Shown here one piece after another: positions 25,870 to 36,708 of a stretch of 64,000 bases of DNA. The translations under genes and the position numbers were made by a program. The DNA comes from Opitutaceae bacterium (lineage in GTDB: Bacteria > Verrucomicrobiota > Verrucomicrobiia > Opitutales > Opitutaceae): the NCBI GenBank assembly GCA_016715765.1, contig JADJZJ010000059.1, positions 30,008 through 94,007 on the forward strand, read 5' to 3'. Every line of letters starts with the position of its first letter. Position 1 is the stretch's first letter. The notes under the pieces were generated by a model, which worked only from the letters and a program-made list of their open reading frames with translations, was not told the origin of the DNA and did no database searches.

Positions 25870-28800
25870 ATGAGTGCCTCCAGGTTCCTCCGTACAATCC
25901 GGGTGGCATTCGCGATTGGATCCATGGGCGCGTGGCCAAAGCGCCTGCCTGGCGAGTGAGCCGGTACTGCGAGACGGCCGGCAACACGAACGTTCTGCTG
26001 CAGGGCCAATCCACTGGCTTGTCGTCGCCGGGCCTGCTGTGGGGCGCGGGCGACAATTCCTCGGGCGAGTTGGGCGGCGAGTATCCGGTCACGATGCTGC
26101 ACGCCATCGCCAGCAACGTCACCAAGGCGGCCGCCTCCGGTGACCACAGCCTGTACGTGAAAGCCGACGGCACGCTCTGGGCCATGGGCACCGGGATCTA
26201 TGCCCGGGGCATCGCGGACCAAGGATATCATTATCCCCAGGCGGAACAGATCGACACGGGGGTCGCCGATGTGGTCACGAGCGGGCACACGCTTTACCTG
26301 AAAACCGACGGCTCGCTGTGGGGCATGGGTCCCGGGGATTACGGCCAGCTCGGCACCGGCATCACTCCGGGACTGCTGCCACGGGTGCAGATCGCGGAAA
26401 ACGTCGCGGCCATCGGCGCGGGCGCGACGTTCAGCGTTTATCTCACGGCCAACGGCGAGCTTTGGGCCAGCGGGACCAACGCCTACGGCCAGTTCGGCGA
26501 CGGCACCACGACGGCGCGCGGCGCTTCCTGATGGCCACCGGCGTGGCCCTTCGCGGCCGGCGCTCTGCACATCGTCTACATCAAGACCGACGGCTCGCTC
26601 TGGGGTGCCGGCCAACGCCACCGGGGCGCTGGGCGACGGGACGTTCATCAACCGCTCACGCCGGTCCACATCGCGGACAATGTGAGCATGGTTTTGGCGG
26701 GCAACACGCACACCCTGTACGTGAAGACCGATGGCACGCTTTGGGGCACGGGCAACAACACCAAGGGGCAACTGGGCGACGGTACGACCAACCGCACGCG
26801 CCGTTCCAGATCGCCTCAGGGCTGCGGGCCATCGCCGGTTCGCACAGTTTCTTCGTCAAGACGGACGGCACCCTGTGGGCCATGGGCCGCAACGACTATG
26901 GTCAGTGCGGACTGGGCACAGTCGAACCGCTGCGACGCCGATCAGGTGGCGACCGATGCGCCTGGTGGCGCCGGCAGACAGGCACAGCCTCTTGGTCACG
27001 ACCGACGGCCGTCTGCTTCCGTCGGGCGCAACCAGTATGGCCAGTTGGGCAACGGCGTCATGACCTACCGGGCCGATCCGCTCTTGCTCGCGACGGATGC
27101 CATCGCGGTGGCGCCGGGTTCCCGGCACACGCTGTTCATCCGCGGCGACGGGACGCTCTGGGGCGTGGGACGAAACGACTATGGCCAACTGGGCGCCGCG
27201 GCCGCCAGGCTCCAGTCCGAGTCGCTGCAGTTGGCCACGGGGGTGGTGGCGTTGGCCGCCGCCGAGCACAGCCTCTTCGTCAAAACCGACGGCACGCTGT
27301 GGGGGATGGGCTTGAACAATACCGGCCAGCTCGGCCTGGGCCACACGGACAATGTATTGGCGTTGACGCAGATCGGCACCGGGGTGGCGAAGGTGGCGGT
27401 TGGCACCGGCCATTCGCTGTACCTCAAGACCGATGGCACGTTGTGGGGGATGGGCTACAACAACTATGGGCAACTGGGCGACGGTTCGCAAATCCAGCGG
27501 ACAAACCCGGTCCCGATCGCAACCGATGTCAGCCAGATTGCGGCGAACAGCTACCACAGCCTGTTCGTGAAGCAGAACGGCAGTCTCTGGGCCATGGGGC
27601 GGAACAGCAACGGCCAGCTGGGCGACGGATCGACCGCGACGCGGACGCTGCCCGTGGCCGTCGACACCGGGGTAGTTTCTGTCGCCGCCGGACTTTATTA
27701 CAGCGTGTATATCAAGCAGGACGGCGCTTGGGCATGGGCTCAACGGGCCTTGGCGGGGACATTCTCACCCGTGCAGCTTGCCACGGGTGAAGGCGGTCGC
27801 GGCGAGGCGAATCCTACCTCGATATTGAAACCGACGGCCGCTGATTCATCGGGGCATGCTACGCGCGAAAAAGGGCCTCGGCCATATCTTGGAATCTTCC
27901 ACCGGTACGATCCAACCCGCGAATCCGATCGCCGCGCTCGTGGCCGGATTCCACAAGACCTTTTTCCTGCAACCGCCGGCGGACGGCGGGAAGCCGCCGG
28001 TGGTCGGGCGTCCCCCAGGGGCGGCACTTTGCCGGATCCGGGTAGGTCCTGCGTCCGCGGGACGACGGTTTTGGAGCTACCAGTGGCGCAAAGACGGCGT
28101 CCCGATCCCGGGGGCCCGCGTCGCAGTTGGCTATACCTGCCGGATTTCCAGTCGGGCGACACCGGGAATTACGACGTGGTGATGACCAACGCCGCCGGCT
28201 CGGTGACGTCGGCGGCCGAATCGCTCGCGTTGGACCCCTCCACGCACCCGGCGACCATCTACCTGTACAACTATGCGGTGGCGTACAACGGCAGCCCCAG
28301 GCCGGTCATGGTGCAGGTATTTCCCGATACCCTGGCCTGGAGCATCACCTACAATGGCAGTGCGACGCTGCCGACCGCCGTGGGCAGTTATTACGTGGAG
28401 GTGACCGTGAACGATGCAATCTACTCCGGCAGCGTCCACGGCTACTACGAGATCACCAAGGCGGCCCAGACCATCAGCTTTACCGGATTGGATCCGCGCC
28501 CTTTCACCGCCGCTCCGATCACGCTCGACGCCTTTTCGAGTTCGGGCCTGCCCCTGGCCTGCGTCGTGGTGTCAGGGCCGGCGACGATCGCCGGCAACCA
28601 ACTCACGCTCACCGGCGCGGGCGTCGTCACGGTGCGGGCGATGCAGGCGGGTAATGAGAATTACCTGCCGGCCGCGGACGTGGAACGCACGTTGACGGTC
28701 AGGACGAACGCCCTGTTGTGGCAGACCGAGCATTTTTCCGCCGGTGAAATCGCCGACCCGGATGTCAGCGGGCTCCTCGCCGACCCGGATCACGACGGCC

Positions 28801-29102
28801 TGGCCAATCTGCTCGAATACGCCCTTGGCCTCGATCCACGATCAGTGTCCGCCGACGGCTTGCCCGCGGTGAGCGTCACCGCGACCGAATGGGTTTTCCA
28901 ATATACGCGGCCGGAGGACCGCGATGATATTTACTATGCTGTGCAGATGTCCACCGACCTGACCCTCTGGCAACCGGCCTCGGCCAGCCCCGAGTTGGTG
29001 TCCGAAGTCGATGGCATTCAGTCTTGGCGGGTGAAGTTGCCTCTCGGTACGGGCCCAAACGTCTACTTCGCCCCAGCTCAGGGCGTGTATTCTCCCTGGT
29101 AA
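25870..29102 (+). pseudogene. large secreted RCC1-repeat / Ig-like / MBG-type surface protein, frame-broken
   Basis: A likely start at 25870 (MSASRFLRTIRVAFAIGSMG, signal-peptide-like) leads into RCC1-type units of the form HSLYVKTDGTLWGMGYNNYG that recur about every 142 bases, roughly 13 times, from about 26036 to 27750. These should form beta-propellers. An I-set-like Ig domain follows (YQWRKDGVPIPG, DFQSGDTGNYDVVMTNAAGS, 28078-28230), then an MBG-type domain (YNGSPRPVMVQVFP; SFTGLDPRPFTA) and a C-terminal segment with LADPDHDGLANLLEYALGLD (28770-28835). Frame breaks near 25940, 26520-26660, 26800-27040 and 27740-28130 recover the protein sense each time, mostly at C/G runs. Confidence 0.8.
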
Positions 29103-29161
29103 CGTCCGCTCCGGGTGATTCGGCTGGGGCGCGTCTCTGTTCCAAACTGCATTGCCCCGGA

Positions 29162-29845
29162 TCAGTTGTGGCTGATCTGGTCGTCGGGCAGGTTGCCCTG
29201 TAGTTTGGTCCGGAGGCGGATGGCGTCGATTTCGGTGCGCAGGTGGGTGCCGAACAGCTCGAGGCGCTTGTGCACATCAAGGGTCTCGAGGAGCTTTTGC
29301 TTCATCGCGCCATCCTCGCACAGGGTGAAGGCCGCGAGGTCCACGAACGTCTCGGGGTCTTCCACCGAGCGTAGGAAGTCGGTCATTTCCACGGGAACCA
29401 CGCCGCCGTATTTGCGCTTCAGCCCGATCAACCGGATCAGTTCGGAACGCAGCTTCAGGTTGTCCGCCGGCGTCCCTCCCGGCGCGCTAGCCAGGGTGCG
29501 GATTTGCATGCGGCGATAGGGTTCTTCACTGACGATGCTGACCGCCTCCACCCGGCACAGGCCCTGGAGCAGCAGATTGGACGTGCCGTTTTCGTTTTTC
29601 TGGCAGGCGCGTATGATGCCGACGGAGGCAACCCGGCAGGGCGGCTCAAAGGCCTCGGTCATCCCCAGTTTTTGGACGTCGAGGCCGGCGACCGCAAACA
29701 GCCGATTGGAGGCCAGGACATCCCGCAGCATATGGCGGTAGCGGGGCTCGAATATGTGCAGCGGCAGCAGTGCCTGGGGAAAAAAGGCCAGGTTGGGCAA
29801 GGTCATGACAGGGACCTCATCGGGAACGACTATTTCCATCTCCAT
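29162..29845 (-). CDS. LON substrate-binding-domain protein
   Basis: 227 residues resembling only the N-terminal domain of Lon protease: PVMTLPNLAFFPQALLPLHI, FEPRYRHMLRDVLASNRLFA and the later LLLQGLCRVEAVSIVSEEPY, then a helical part (residues 130-220). There is no AAA+ or protease domain. Stand-alone LON-domain proteins are widespread and of unsettled function; they may bind unfolded polypeptides. It lies beside dnaK and groESL but on the opposite strand. Confidence 0.9.
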   Translation of the reverse strand: MEMEIVVPDEVPVMTLPNLAFFPQALLPLHIFEPRYRHMLRDVLASNRLFAVAGLDVQKLGMTEAFEPPCRVASVGIIRACQKNENGTSNLLLQGLCRVEAVSIVSEEPYRRMQIRTLASAPGGTPADNLKLRSELIRLIGLKRKYGGVVPVEMTDFLRSVEDPETFVDLAAFTLCEDGAMKQKLLETLDVHKRLELFGTHLRTEIDAIRLRTKLQGNLPDDQISHN

Positions 29846-29877
29846 GGCGGTGAGCTTAGCCTGAACAATTCATTAGG

Positions 29878-29999
29878 AAACCACAGATGAGCACGGATAA
29901 ACACAGATCAGGATGGATAAAAAAGGCCATGGTTTGAGGCACCGTTTCCAGCGCTCATTGCCTAACATCTGTGATTATCTGTGCGCATCTGTGGTTCAA
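29878..29999. repeat. ACCACAGAT-type inverted-repeat element
   Basis: The left side AAACCACAGATGAGCACGGA with ATAAACACAGAT (29878-29910) is mirrored by ATCTGTGATTATCTGTGCGC and ATCTGTGGTT (29968-29997). The arms are made of short repeated units of the ACAGAT/ATCTGT type. It fills the start of the 384-base gap upstream of dnaK. Confidence 0.8.
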
Positions 30000-30086
30000 C
30001 TGCATGATTCCAGCTTAACTCCATTGGTTGGAAATTCAAATGGGACAGCGGTTTGTGCCACTCCACGGCACGATTCTTCCGGGGTG

Positions 30087-30103
30087 TGTCACAGAGTGTG
30101 ACA
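30087..30103. promoter_or_regulatory. 7-bp inverted repeat upstream of dnaK, possible operator
   Basis: TGTCACA-GAG-TGTGACA is a perfect 7-bp inverted repeat, 127 bases before the dnaK start. The HrcA operator CIRCE (TTAGCACTC-N9-GAGTGCTAA) was looked for upstream of dnaK and groES and not seen. Operator function is a guess from symmetry and position. Confidence 0.35.
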
Positions 30104-30229
30104 GGATGGCTGGATTGTCGGCGCTTTGGCTAAATAACTGATGGCCTGTTATTTTTTAAGAAATTGAAGGGTAGATTCTTATGAATGACCTGAAAACGAG
30201 GCATGCGCATTGCTAGATGGAGGATACTT

Positions 30230-32179
30230 ATGAGCAAAATTTTAGGGATTGATCTAGGCACTACCAACTCATGCATGGCGGTTATGGAGGGCGGCGAACC
30301 GGTCGTCATTCCCAATGCTGAAGGGGCCCGGACGACACCTTCGGTGGTCGCTTTCACCAAATCGGGCGAGCGTCTGGTCGGTCAGGCCGCCAAGCGGCAG
30401 GCGGTCACCAATCCGCGCAACACGGTTTTTTCATCGAAGCGCCTCATCGGCCGTAAATTCTCCGAGATCAAGGCCGAGGCGGCCAACATGCCCTTCAAGG
30501 TGGTCGAAGGCAAAAACGGCGACGCCTACATCGAGGTCCAGGTCGGCGACAAGTCCGAGCAGTTCGCCCCCCAGCAGATTTCCGCGTTCGTGCTCGGCAA
30601 GCTGAAGGCCGATGCCGAAGCCTACCTGGGCGAAAAGATCACCCAGGCCGTCATCACGGTACCGGCCTATTTCAACGACTCCCAGCGTCAGGCCACCAAG
30701 GATGCCGGCAAGATCGCCGGCCTCGATGTGCTGCGCATCATCAACGAGCCGACGGCGGCGTCGCTCGCCTACGGTCTCGACAAGAAGAAGGACGAGAAAA
30801 TCGCGGTGTTCGACCTGGGCGGCGGCACGTTCGACGTGTCGGTGCTGGAAATCGGCGACGGCGTGTTCGAGGTCAAGGCGACCAACGGCGACACGCACCT
30901 CGGCGGCGACAATTGGGACGACGCGCTCATCGGCTGGCTCGTGGATACTTTCAAGAAGGAAAACGGCATCGACCTCCGCAAGGATCCGATGGCGCTCCAG
31001 CGCCTGAAGGAAGAGGCGGAAAAGGCCAAGATCGCCCTCTCCTCGACGCAGTCGGTGGACATCAACCTGCCGTTCATCACCGCGGACGCCTCCGGGCCGA
31101 AGCACCTGAACATGCAGCTCAGCCGCGCGAAGATGGAGCAGATCTGCGACGCGCTCTTCACCCGCTGCATCCAGCCGTTCAAGAACTGCATGAAGGATTC
31201 GGACCTGACCGCCACCCAGATTGACGAGCTCGTGCTCGTCGGCGGCATGACCCGCATGCCCAAGGTGGTGGAGATCGCCAAGGAACTGGGCGGCAAACAG
31301 CCGCACCAGGGCGTGAATCCCGACGAAGTGGTCGCCATCGGCGCCGCCGTGCAGGGTGGCGTGCTCAAGGGCGACGTGCGTGACGTGCTGCTCCTCGATG
31401 TGACGCCGCTCACCCTCGGCATCATGACGGCCGGTGACGTGGCGACGCCCATGATCGCCCGCAACACGACCATCCCTTCCAAGAAGACCCAGGTGTTCTC
31501 GACCTACAGCGACAGCCAGCCCTCCGTGGAAATTGTCGTCCTGCAGGGCGAGCGGCCCATGGCCCGCGACAACAAGACCCTCGGGACCTTCAAGCTCGAC
31601 GGCATTCCGCCCGCCCCGCGCGGCACGCCGCAGATCGAGGTCACCTTTGACATTGATGCCAACGGCATCCTCCACGTCTCAGCCAAGGATCTCGGCACCG
31701 GCAAGGACCAGAAGATCACGATCCAGGGCTCATCCGGTCTCTCCAAGGAAGAGGTCGAGAAGATGACCAAGGAAGCCGAGCTGCATGCCGAGGAGGACCG
31801 CAAGCGCAAGGAGGCGGTCGAGACCAAGAATCAGCTCGATTCCACGATCTATCAGCTCGAGAAGACCCTCAAGGAGGCCGGCGACAAGCTGCCGGCCGAC
31901 CGCAAGGCCAAGGTCGAGGCCGCCCTCGCCGAGGCCAAGAAGGATCTCGAGAGCAACGATGCCGCGCGCATGAAGGCCGCGCTGGAAAATCTCTCCAAGA
32001 TCGGCGCCGAGTTCTACGCCGAGGCCCAGGCGGCCGCGCAGGCGGCGGGCGCGGCCGGAACCCCGGAAGGCGGCGAGGCCGCGGCCGACGCCGGCAAGAA
32101 GCCGGAAAAGAAGGCCGAGAAAAAGGCCGACGTTGTCGACGCCGACTTCGAGGTCGTGGACGAGGACAAGAAACAATAA
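30230..32179 (+). CDS. dnaK: Hsp70 chaperone DnaK
   Basis: 649 residues. ATP-dependent folding chaperone. ATPase-domain motifs: ILGIDLGTTNSCMAVMEGGE (residues 4-23), AVFDLGGGTFDVSVLEIGDG (about 192-211), VLVGGMTRMPKV; substrate-binding domain from about 390 and an EEVD-like acidic tail ending DADFEVVDEDKKQ with a preceding Lys/Ala-rich stretch. Preceded by GGAGG-like GATGGAGGA six bases before the ATG. groES and groEL follow on the same strand, so the chaperones sit together; dnaJ and grpE are not here. Confidence 0.98.
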   Translation: MSKILGIDLGTTNSCMAVMEGGEPVVIPNAEGARTTPSVVAFTKSGERLVGQAAKRQAVTNPRNTVFSSKRLIGRKFSEIKAEAANMPFKVVEGKNGDAYIEVQVGDKSEQFAPQQISAFVLGKLKADAEAYLGEKITQAVITVPAYFNDSQRQATKDAGKIAGLDVLRIINEPTAASLAYGLDKKKDEKIAVFDLGGGTFDVSVLEIGDGVFEVKATNGDTHLGGDNWDDALIGWLVDTFKKENGIDLRKDPMALQRLKEEAEKAKIALSSTQSVDINLPFITADASGPKHLNMQLSRAKMEQICDALFTRCIQPFKNCMKDSDLTATQIDELVLVGGMTRMPKVVEIAKELGGKQPHQGVNPDEVVAIGAAVQGGVLKGDVRDVLLLDVTPLTLGIMTAGDVATPMIARNTTIPSKKTQVFSTYSDSQPSVEIVVLQGERPMARDNKTLGTFKLDGIPPAPRGTPQIEVTFDIDANGILHVSAKDLGTGKDQKITIQGSSGLSKEEVEKMTKEAELHAEEDRKRKEAVETKNQLDSTIYQLEKTLKEAGDKLPADRKAKVEAALAEAKKDLESNDAARMKAALENLSKIGAEFYAEAQAAAQAAGAAGTPEGGEAAADAGKKPEKKAEKKADVVDADFEVVDEDKKQ

Positions 32180-32271
32180 TTTAGGCCCTTTGCCGTTCCG
32201 TCGCCGAATCAGGTGGCGGGACGGCGTGGTCAAAATACCAACCCGAAATTCAACCCAAAACCCAACCAAAT

Positions 32272-32568
32272 ATGGCTAACGTCAAAATCAAACCCATCGG
32301 TGATCGCGTGCTGGTGCAGCACATCGAGGAAAAAGAACAGGTTCGCGGCGGGATCATCATTCCCGACAGCGCCAAGGAAAAGCCGCAGGAGGCCAAGGTC
32401 ATCGCCCTCGGCACCGGCAAGAAGGACGAGAACGGCAAGGTCACGCCCTTCGAGGTGAAGGTCGGCGACAAGGTGCTCATCTCCAAGTACGGTGGCACCG
32501 AAGTGAAGATCGACGATCAGAAGTACACCCTGGTCCGCGAGGATGACATCCTCGGCGTGATCGGCTGA
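32272..32568 (+). CDS. groES: Co-chaperonin GroES
   Basis: 98 residues, the usual size. IKPIGDRVLVQHIEEKEQVR, the mobile loop GGIIIPDSAKEKPQEAKVIA and the end KYTLVREDDILGVIG are all standard. It caps the GroEL ring. It lies 92 bases after dnaK and 43 before groEL. The leader (CCCAAAACCCAACCAAAT) is A/C-rich with no Shine-Dalgarno sequence. Confidence 0.98.
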   Translation: MANVKIKPIGDRVLVQHIEEKEQVRGGIIIPDSAKEKPQEAKVIALGTGKKDENGKVTPFEVKVGDKVLISKYGGTEVKIDDQKYTLVREDDILGVIG

Positions 32569-32611
32569 ACTCCCGCACTGAAAACTTAAATCCTAAAACT
32601 CAGAAACTATT

Positions 32612-34249
<1,638 letters not shown>

Positions 34250-34276
34250 GTCACCGATCCATCCATTGTACAATTC

Positions 34277-34307
34277 AAGGCGCGCCCAAACGGGCGCGCC
34301 TTTTTTT
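34277..34307 (+). terminator. rho-independent terminator of groESL
   Basis: An 11-bp stem AAGGCGCGCCC / GGGCGCGCCTT with an AAAC loop, followed by T7. Confidence 0.93.
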
Positions 34308-34309
34308 GG

Positions 34310-34508
34310 GATGTAGGGCGGGGATTCCGATCCCCGCCTTCGTATCCTCCGATGCTGGAATCAATCTTTCTCTTTCTCGTAATCTTTCTCTTTCTCCTGC
34401 CTTGGGGATTGGCGATTGATTGCGACCGAGGGCCCTCCTTCGCCGGGCCTACGGAGGACAGGCTGGTCGCGCGCCCAGGCGGGGACCGGAATCCCCGCCC
34501 TACATCCC
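34310..34508. repeat. palindromic intergenic element, copy 3
   Basis: Left arm GATGTAGGGCGGGGATTCCG (from 34310) and right arm ending CCCCGCCCTACATC (34508). The interior carries the pyrimidine tract (TCTTTCTCTTTCTC near 34364-34396), CTGCCTTGG and GATTGCGACCGAGGGC, closely matching the interior of the 3829-3990 copy. It fills the 335-base gap between groEL and the PduS-like gene. Confidence 0.85.
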
Positions 34509-34584
34509 AACCGTCCTCACGCCCAAGGCCGAATGTGGCTTGGAAGTCATCGAAACTCCTGCCAACACTCTCCATCGAATACCT

Positions 34585-35901
34585 ATGAATCTTGTCGATC
34601 AGGTCCGGCAGGCAGGCGTGGTGGGCGCGGGTGGGGGCGGTTTTCCGACCCACGTCAAACTTGCGGCCAAGGCGGATACCGTGATCGTCAACGGGGCCGA
34701 ATGTGAACCGCTGCTGCACAAGGATGCGATCCTCATGGAGCAGGAGGCCAAGGCCATGGTCCGCGGCATCCAACTCGCCATGGAGGCGGTCGGCGCCAAG
34801 ACCGGCATCGTTGGCATCAAGGCCAAGAACCATCACGCGGTTGAATCCGTGCAGGCAGCGTGCGCCGGCGGTCCCGTCCGGGTGCACCTGCTCGGCGATT
34901 ATTATCCGGCCGGCGACGAGTACGACCTCGTGTTTGAGACGACCGGCCGGCTGATTCCGCCGGGCGGCATTCCGCTCCAGGTCGGCGCCGTGGTGTGCAA
35001 CGTCGAGACTTTCATCAATGTCGCGGCGGCCGCGGAGGGCAGGGCGGTCACGCACAAGACGCTGACCGTCGCGGGAGCCGTTCGTAATCCGATGACACTC
35101 ACGGTCCCACTCGGCACCAGCCTGAGCGAGTGCCTGGCCGCGGCCGGCGGGGCGACGGTGCCGGACCCCGTGCTCTCGGTTGGTGGCATGATGATGGGCG
35201 AAACCGTCGAGGACCTGAACCGCCCCGTGACCAAGACCACCGGCGGGTTCATCGTGCTGCCCCGCACCCATCGCATCATCGAGCGCAAGCTCAAGCCGGC
35301 CAAAGTCCAGAATGCCATCGGCAAGTCCGCCTGCGACCAGTGCCGTTACTGCACCGAATACTGCCCGCGCTACCTGCTCGGCTATGCGGTCGAACCCCAT
35401 CAGGTCATGCGCAGTCTCGCGTTCACGGCCTCGGGCAAGGATCAGTGGAACCAATGGGCGCAGATGTGCTGCGCGTGCGGCCTCTGCACCCTGTTCGCCT
35501 GCCCCGAGGAACTGTATCCCAAGGAGGCGTGCGACCAATCAAAGGCGGAGATGAAACAGGCCGGTATCAAGTGGACCGGCCCGACCGAGGTCCGGCCGCA
35601 TCCGATGCGCGATGGCCGGCGGGTGCCGATCAAATCCCTCATGCGCAAGCTGCACATCCTGCAGTACGATCATCCGGCGCCCTGGCAAAAACTTGAACTC
35701 AAACCCGCGCGCCTCGTGTTGCCGCTCAAGCAGAGCGCCGGTGCGCCGGCCGCGGCGTCCGTCCAGGCGGGCGAGCGGGTGAAGGCCGGTCAAAAGCTGG
35801 CGGACATCCCCGCTTCCACGCTGGCGGCCGCGCTCCATGCCCCCTGCGATGCGACGGTGGCCGAAGTCACGGGGCGCCATGTCATTCTTGCCTGCAACTA
35901 G
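34585..35901 (+). CDS. PduS-like iron-sulfur/flavin electron-transfer protein (RnfC family)
   Basis: 438 residues from MNLVDQVRQAGVVGAGGGGF. The glycine loop GAGGGGFPTHVK (14-25) and GAECEP (38-42) are the flavin/NADH-site signature of RnfC/PduS/NuoF proteins; an SLBB-like region (about 150-215) follows. Two 4Fe-4S cysteine sets are visible: C250/C253/C256/C260 and C295-C306. The C-terminal part (about 370-438) is a biotin-lipoyl-like barrel. PduS reduces cobalamin in microcompartments, using the 4Fe-4S pore of PduT. The next gene is PduT-like, 9 bases downstream, which makes PduS a better reading than Rnf; no other rnf genes are near. Confidence 0.88.
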   Translation: MNLVDQVRQAGVVGAGGGGFPTHVKLAAKADTVIVNGAECEPLLHKDAILMEQEAKAMVRGIQLAMEAVGAKTGIVGIKAKNHHAVESVQAACAGGPVRVHLLGDYYPAGDEYDLVFETTGRLIPPGGIPLQVGAVVCNVETFINVAAAAEGRAVTHKTLTVAGAVRNPMTLTVPLGTSLSECLAAAGGATVPDPVLSVGGMMMGETVEDLNRPVTKTTGGFIVLPRTHRIIERKLKPAKVQNAIGKSACDQCRYCTEYCPRYLLGYAVEPHQVMRSLAFTASGKDQWNQWAQMCCACGLCTLFACPEELYPKEACDQSKAEMKQAGIKWTGPTEVRPHPMRDGRRVPIKSLMRKLHILQYDHPAPWQKLELKPARLVLPLKQSAGAPAAASVQAGERVKAGQKLADIPASTLAAALHAPCDATVAEVTGRHVILACN

Positions 35902-35910
35902 CACTCCGCC

Positions 35911-36462
35911 ATGAACGAAAAATCAATTGGCATCATTGAACTGTCCAGCATCGCCGCCGGATTCCTGGTCGCCGACACGATGCTGAAGGCCGGCAATGTC
36001 CGGCTCATGCTCTCGCGCACGATCTGCTCGGGCAAATACATGGTGGTGGTCTGCGGCGACACCGCTCCGGTCGAGAGTGCCGTGGCCGCCGGCGGGAAGG
36101 CGGCGGATGGCTGCCTGATTGATGTGACCGCGATCCACAACATCCATGCCGACGTCATCACCGCCATTGGCCGGACCCAACCGACGCCCCCGAATGGAGC
36201 CCTGGGAATTTTGGAGTCCTTCAACGTCACCACGCTGATCCAGGCGGCGGATTGCGCGGTCAAAACCGCGGATGTGCAACTGCTCGAGGTCCGGCTCGCG
36301 ATGGCGCTGGGCGGCAAGGCGTTTGTCACCATGACCGGCCAGGTTTCCTCGGTGCAGGCGGCGGTGGCCGCCGGCCGGGCCCTGATCGCCGAGTCCGGTG
36401 CGCTGGTCAACGCGGTGGTCATCGCCCGGCCGCATCCCGACGTCTATCGGGAGATCATCTGA
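35911..36462 (+). CDS. Tandem BMC-domain shell protein (PduT-like)
   Basis: 183 residues with two BMC domains (about 4-90 and 95-180), each with the short SIGIIELSSIAAG / ALGILESFNVTTL start. Cys39 in SRTICSGKYM matches the position of the PduT cysteine that binds a 4Fe-4S cluster at the trimer pore, so this shell protein probably passes electrons to PduS. It sits 9 bases behind the PduS-like gene. No other shell protein or enzymatic microcompartment gene occurs in this window, so the pair is separate from any main locus. Confidence 0.9.
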   Translation: MNEKSIGIIELSSIAAGFLVADTMLKAGNVRLMLSRTICSGKYMVVVCGDTAPVESAVAAGGKAADGCLIDVTAIHNIHADVITAIGRTQPTPPNGALGILESFNVTTLIQAADCAVKTADVQLLEVRLAMALGGKAFVTMTGQVSSVQAAVAAGRALIAESGALVNAVVIARPHPDVYREII

Positions 36463-36481
36463 CGCCCTGCGGCGCCACGCC

Positions 36482-36658
36482 GTAGTGCCGGTCTTCAGCC
36501 GGCACTGGATTGTGTGGGATAACCTGCCGACGTAGCGTGAAGAGCGCGGGCTGAAGACCCGCGCTACGGCGTAGTGCCGGACTTTAGCCGGCACTGGATC
36601 GGTGGGATAACCTGCCGACGTAGCGTGCAGAGCGCGGGCTGAAGCACCGCGCCACGCC
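36482..36658. repeat. tandemly duplicated 89-bp palindromic unit
   Basis: Two adjacent copies (36482-36570 and 36571-36658) share GTAGTGCCGG, TTAGCCGGCACTGGAT or close variants, GGGATAACCTGCCGACGTAG and GCGCGGGCTGAAG. Each unit contains two stem-forming palindromes (TGCCGG...CCGGCA and AGCGCGGGC...GCGCTACG). They differ at a handful of bases. The region lies between the PduT-like and PhnP-like genes. Confidence 0.85.
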
Positions 36659-36708
36659 GACCGCGAGTTTTTCTTCCGTTTGCCGCCCGGGCCGTGTTTT
36701 CTTGCGGC

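Noticed and set aside
26318..27790. A long alternate frame over the RCC1 region
   Set aside because: Its sequence is Arg/Gly/His-rich shadow; RCC1 units read in the other frames and appear here only as short stretches between indels.
30060..30229. CIRCE operator upstream of dnaK or groES
   Set aside because: No TTAGCACTC-N9-GAGTGCTAA or near match was found in either gap.
34585..35901. Reading the gene as an Rnf complex subunit C
   Set aside because: No rnfA/B/D/E/G genes are near, while a PduT-like shell gene follows by 9 bases, which fits PduS.
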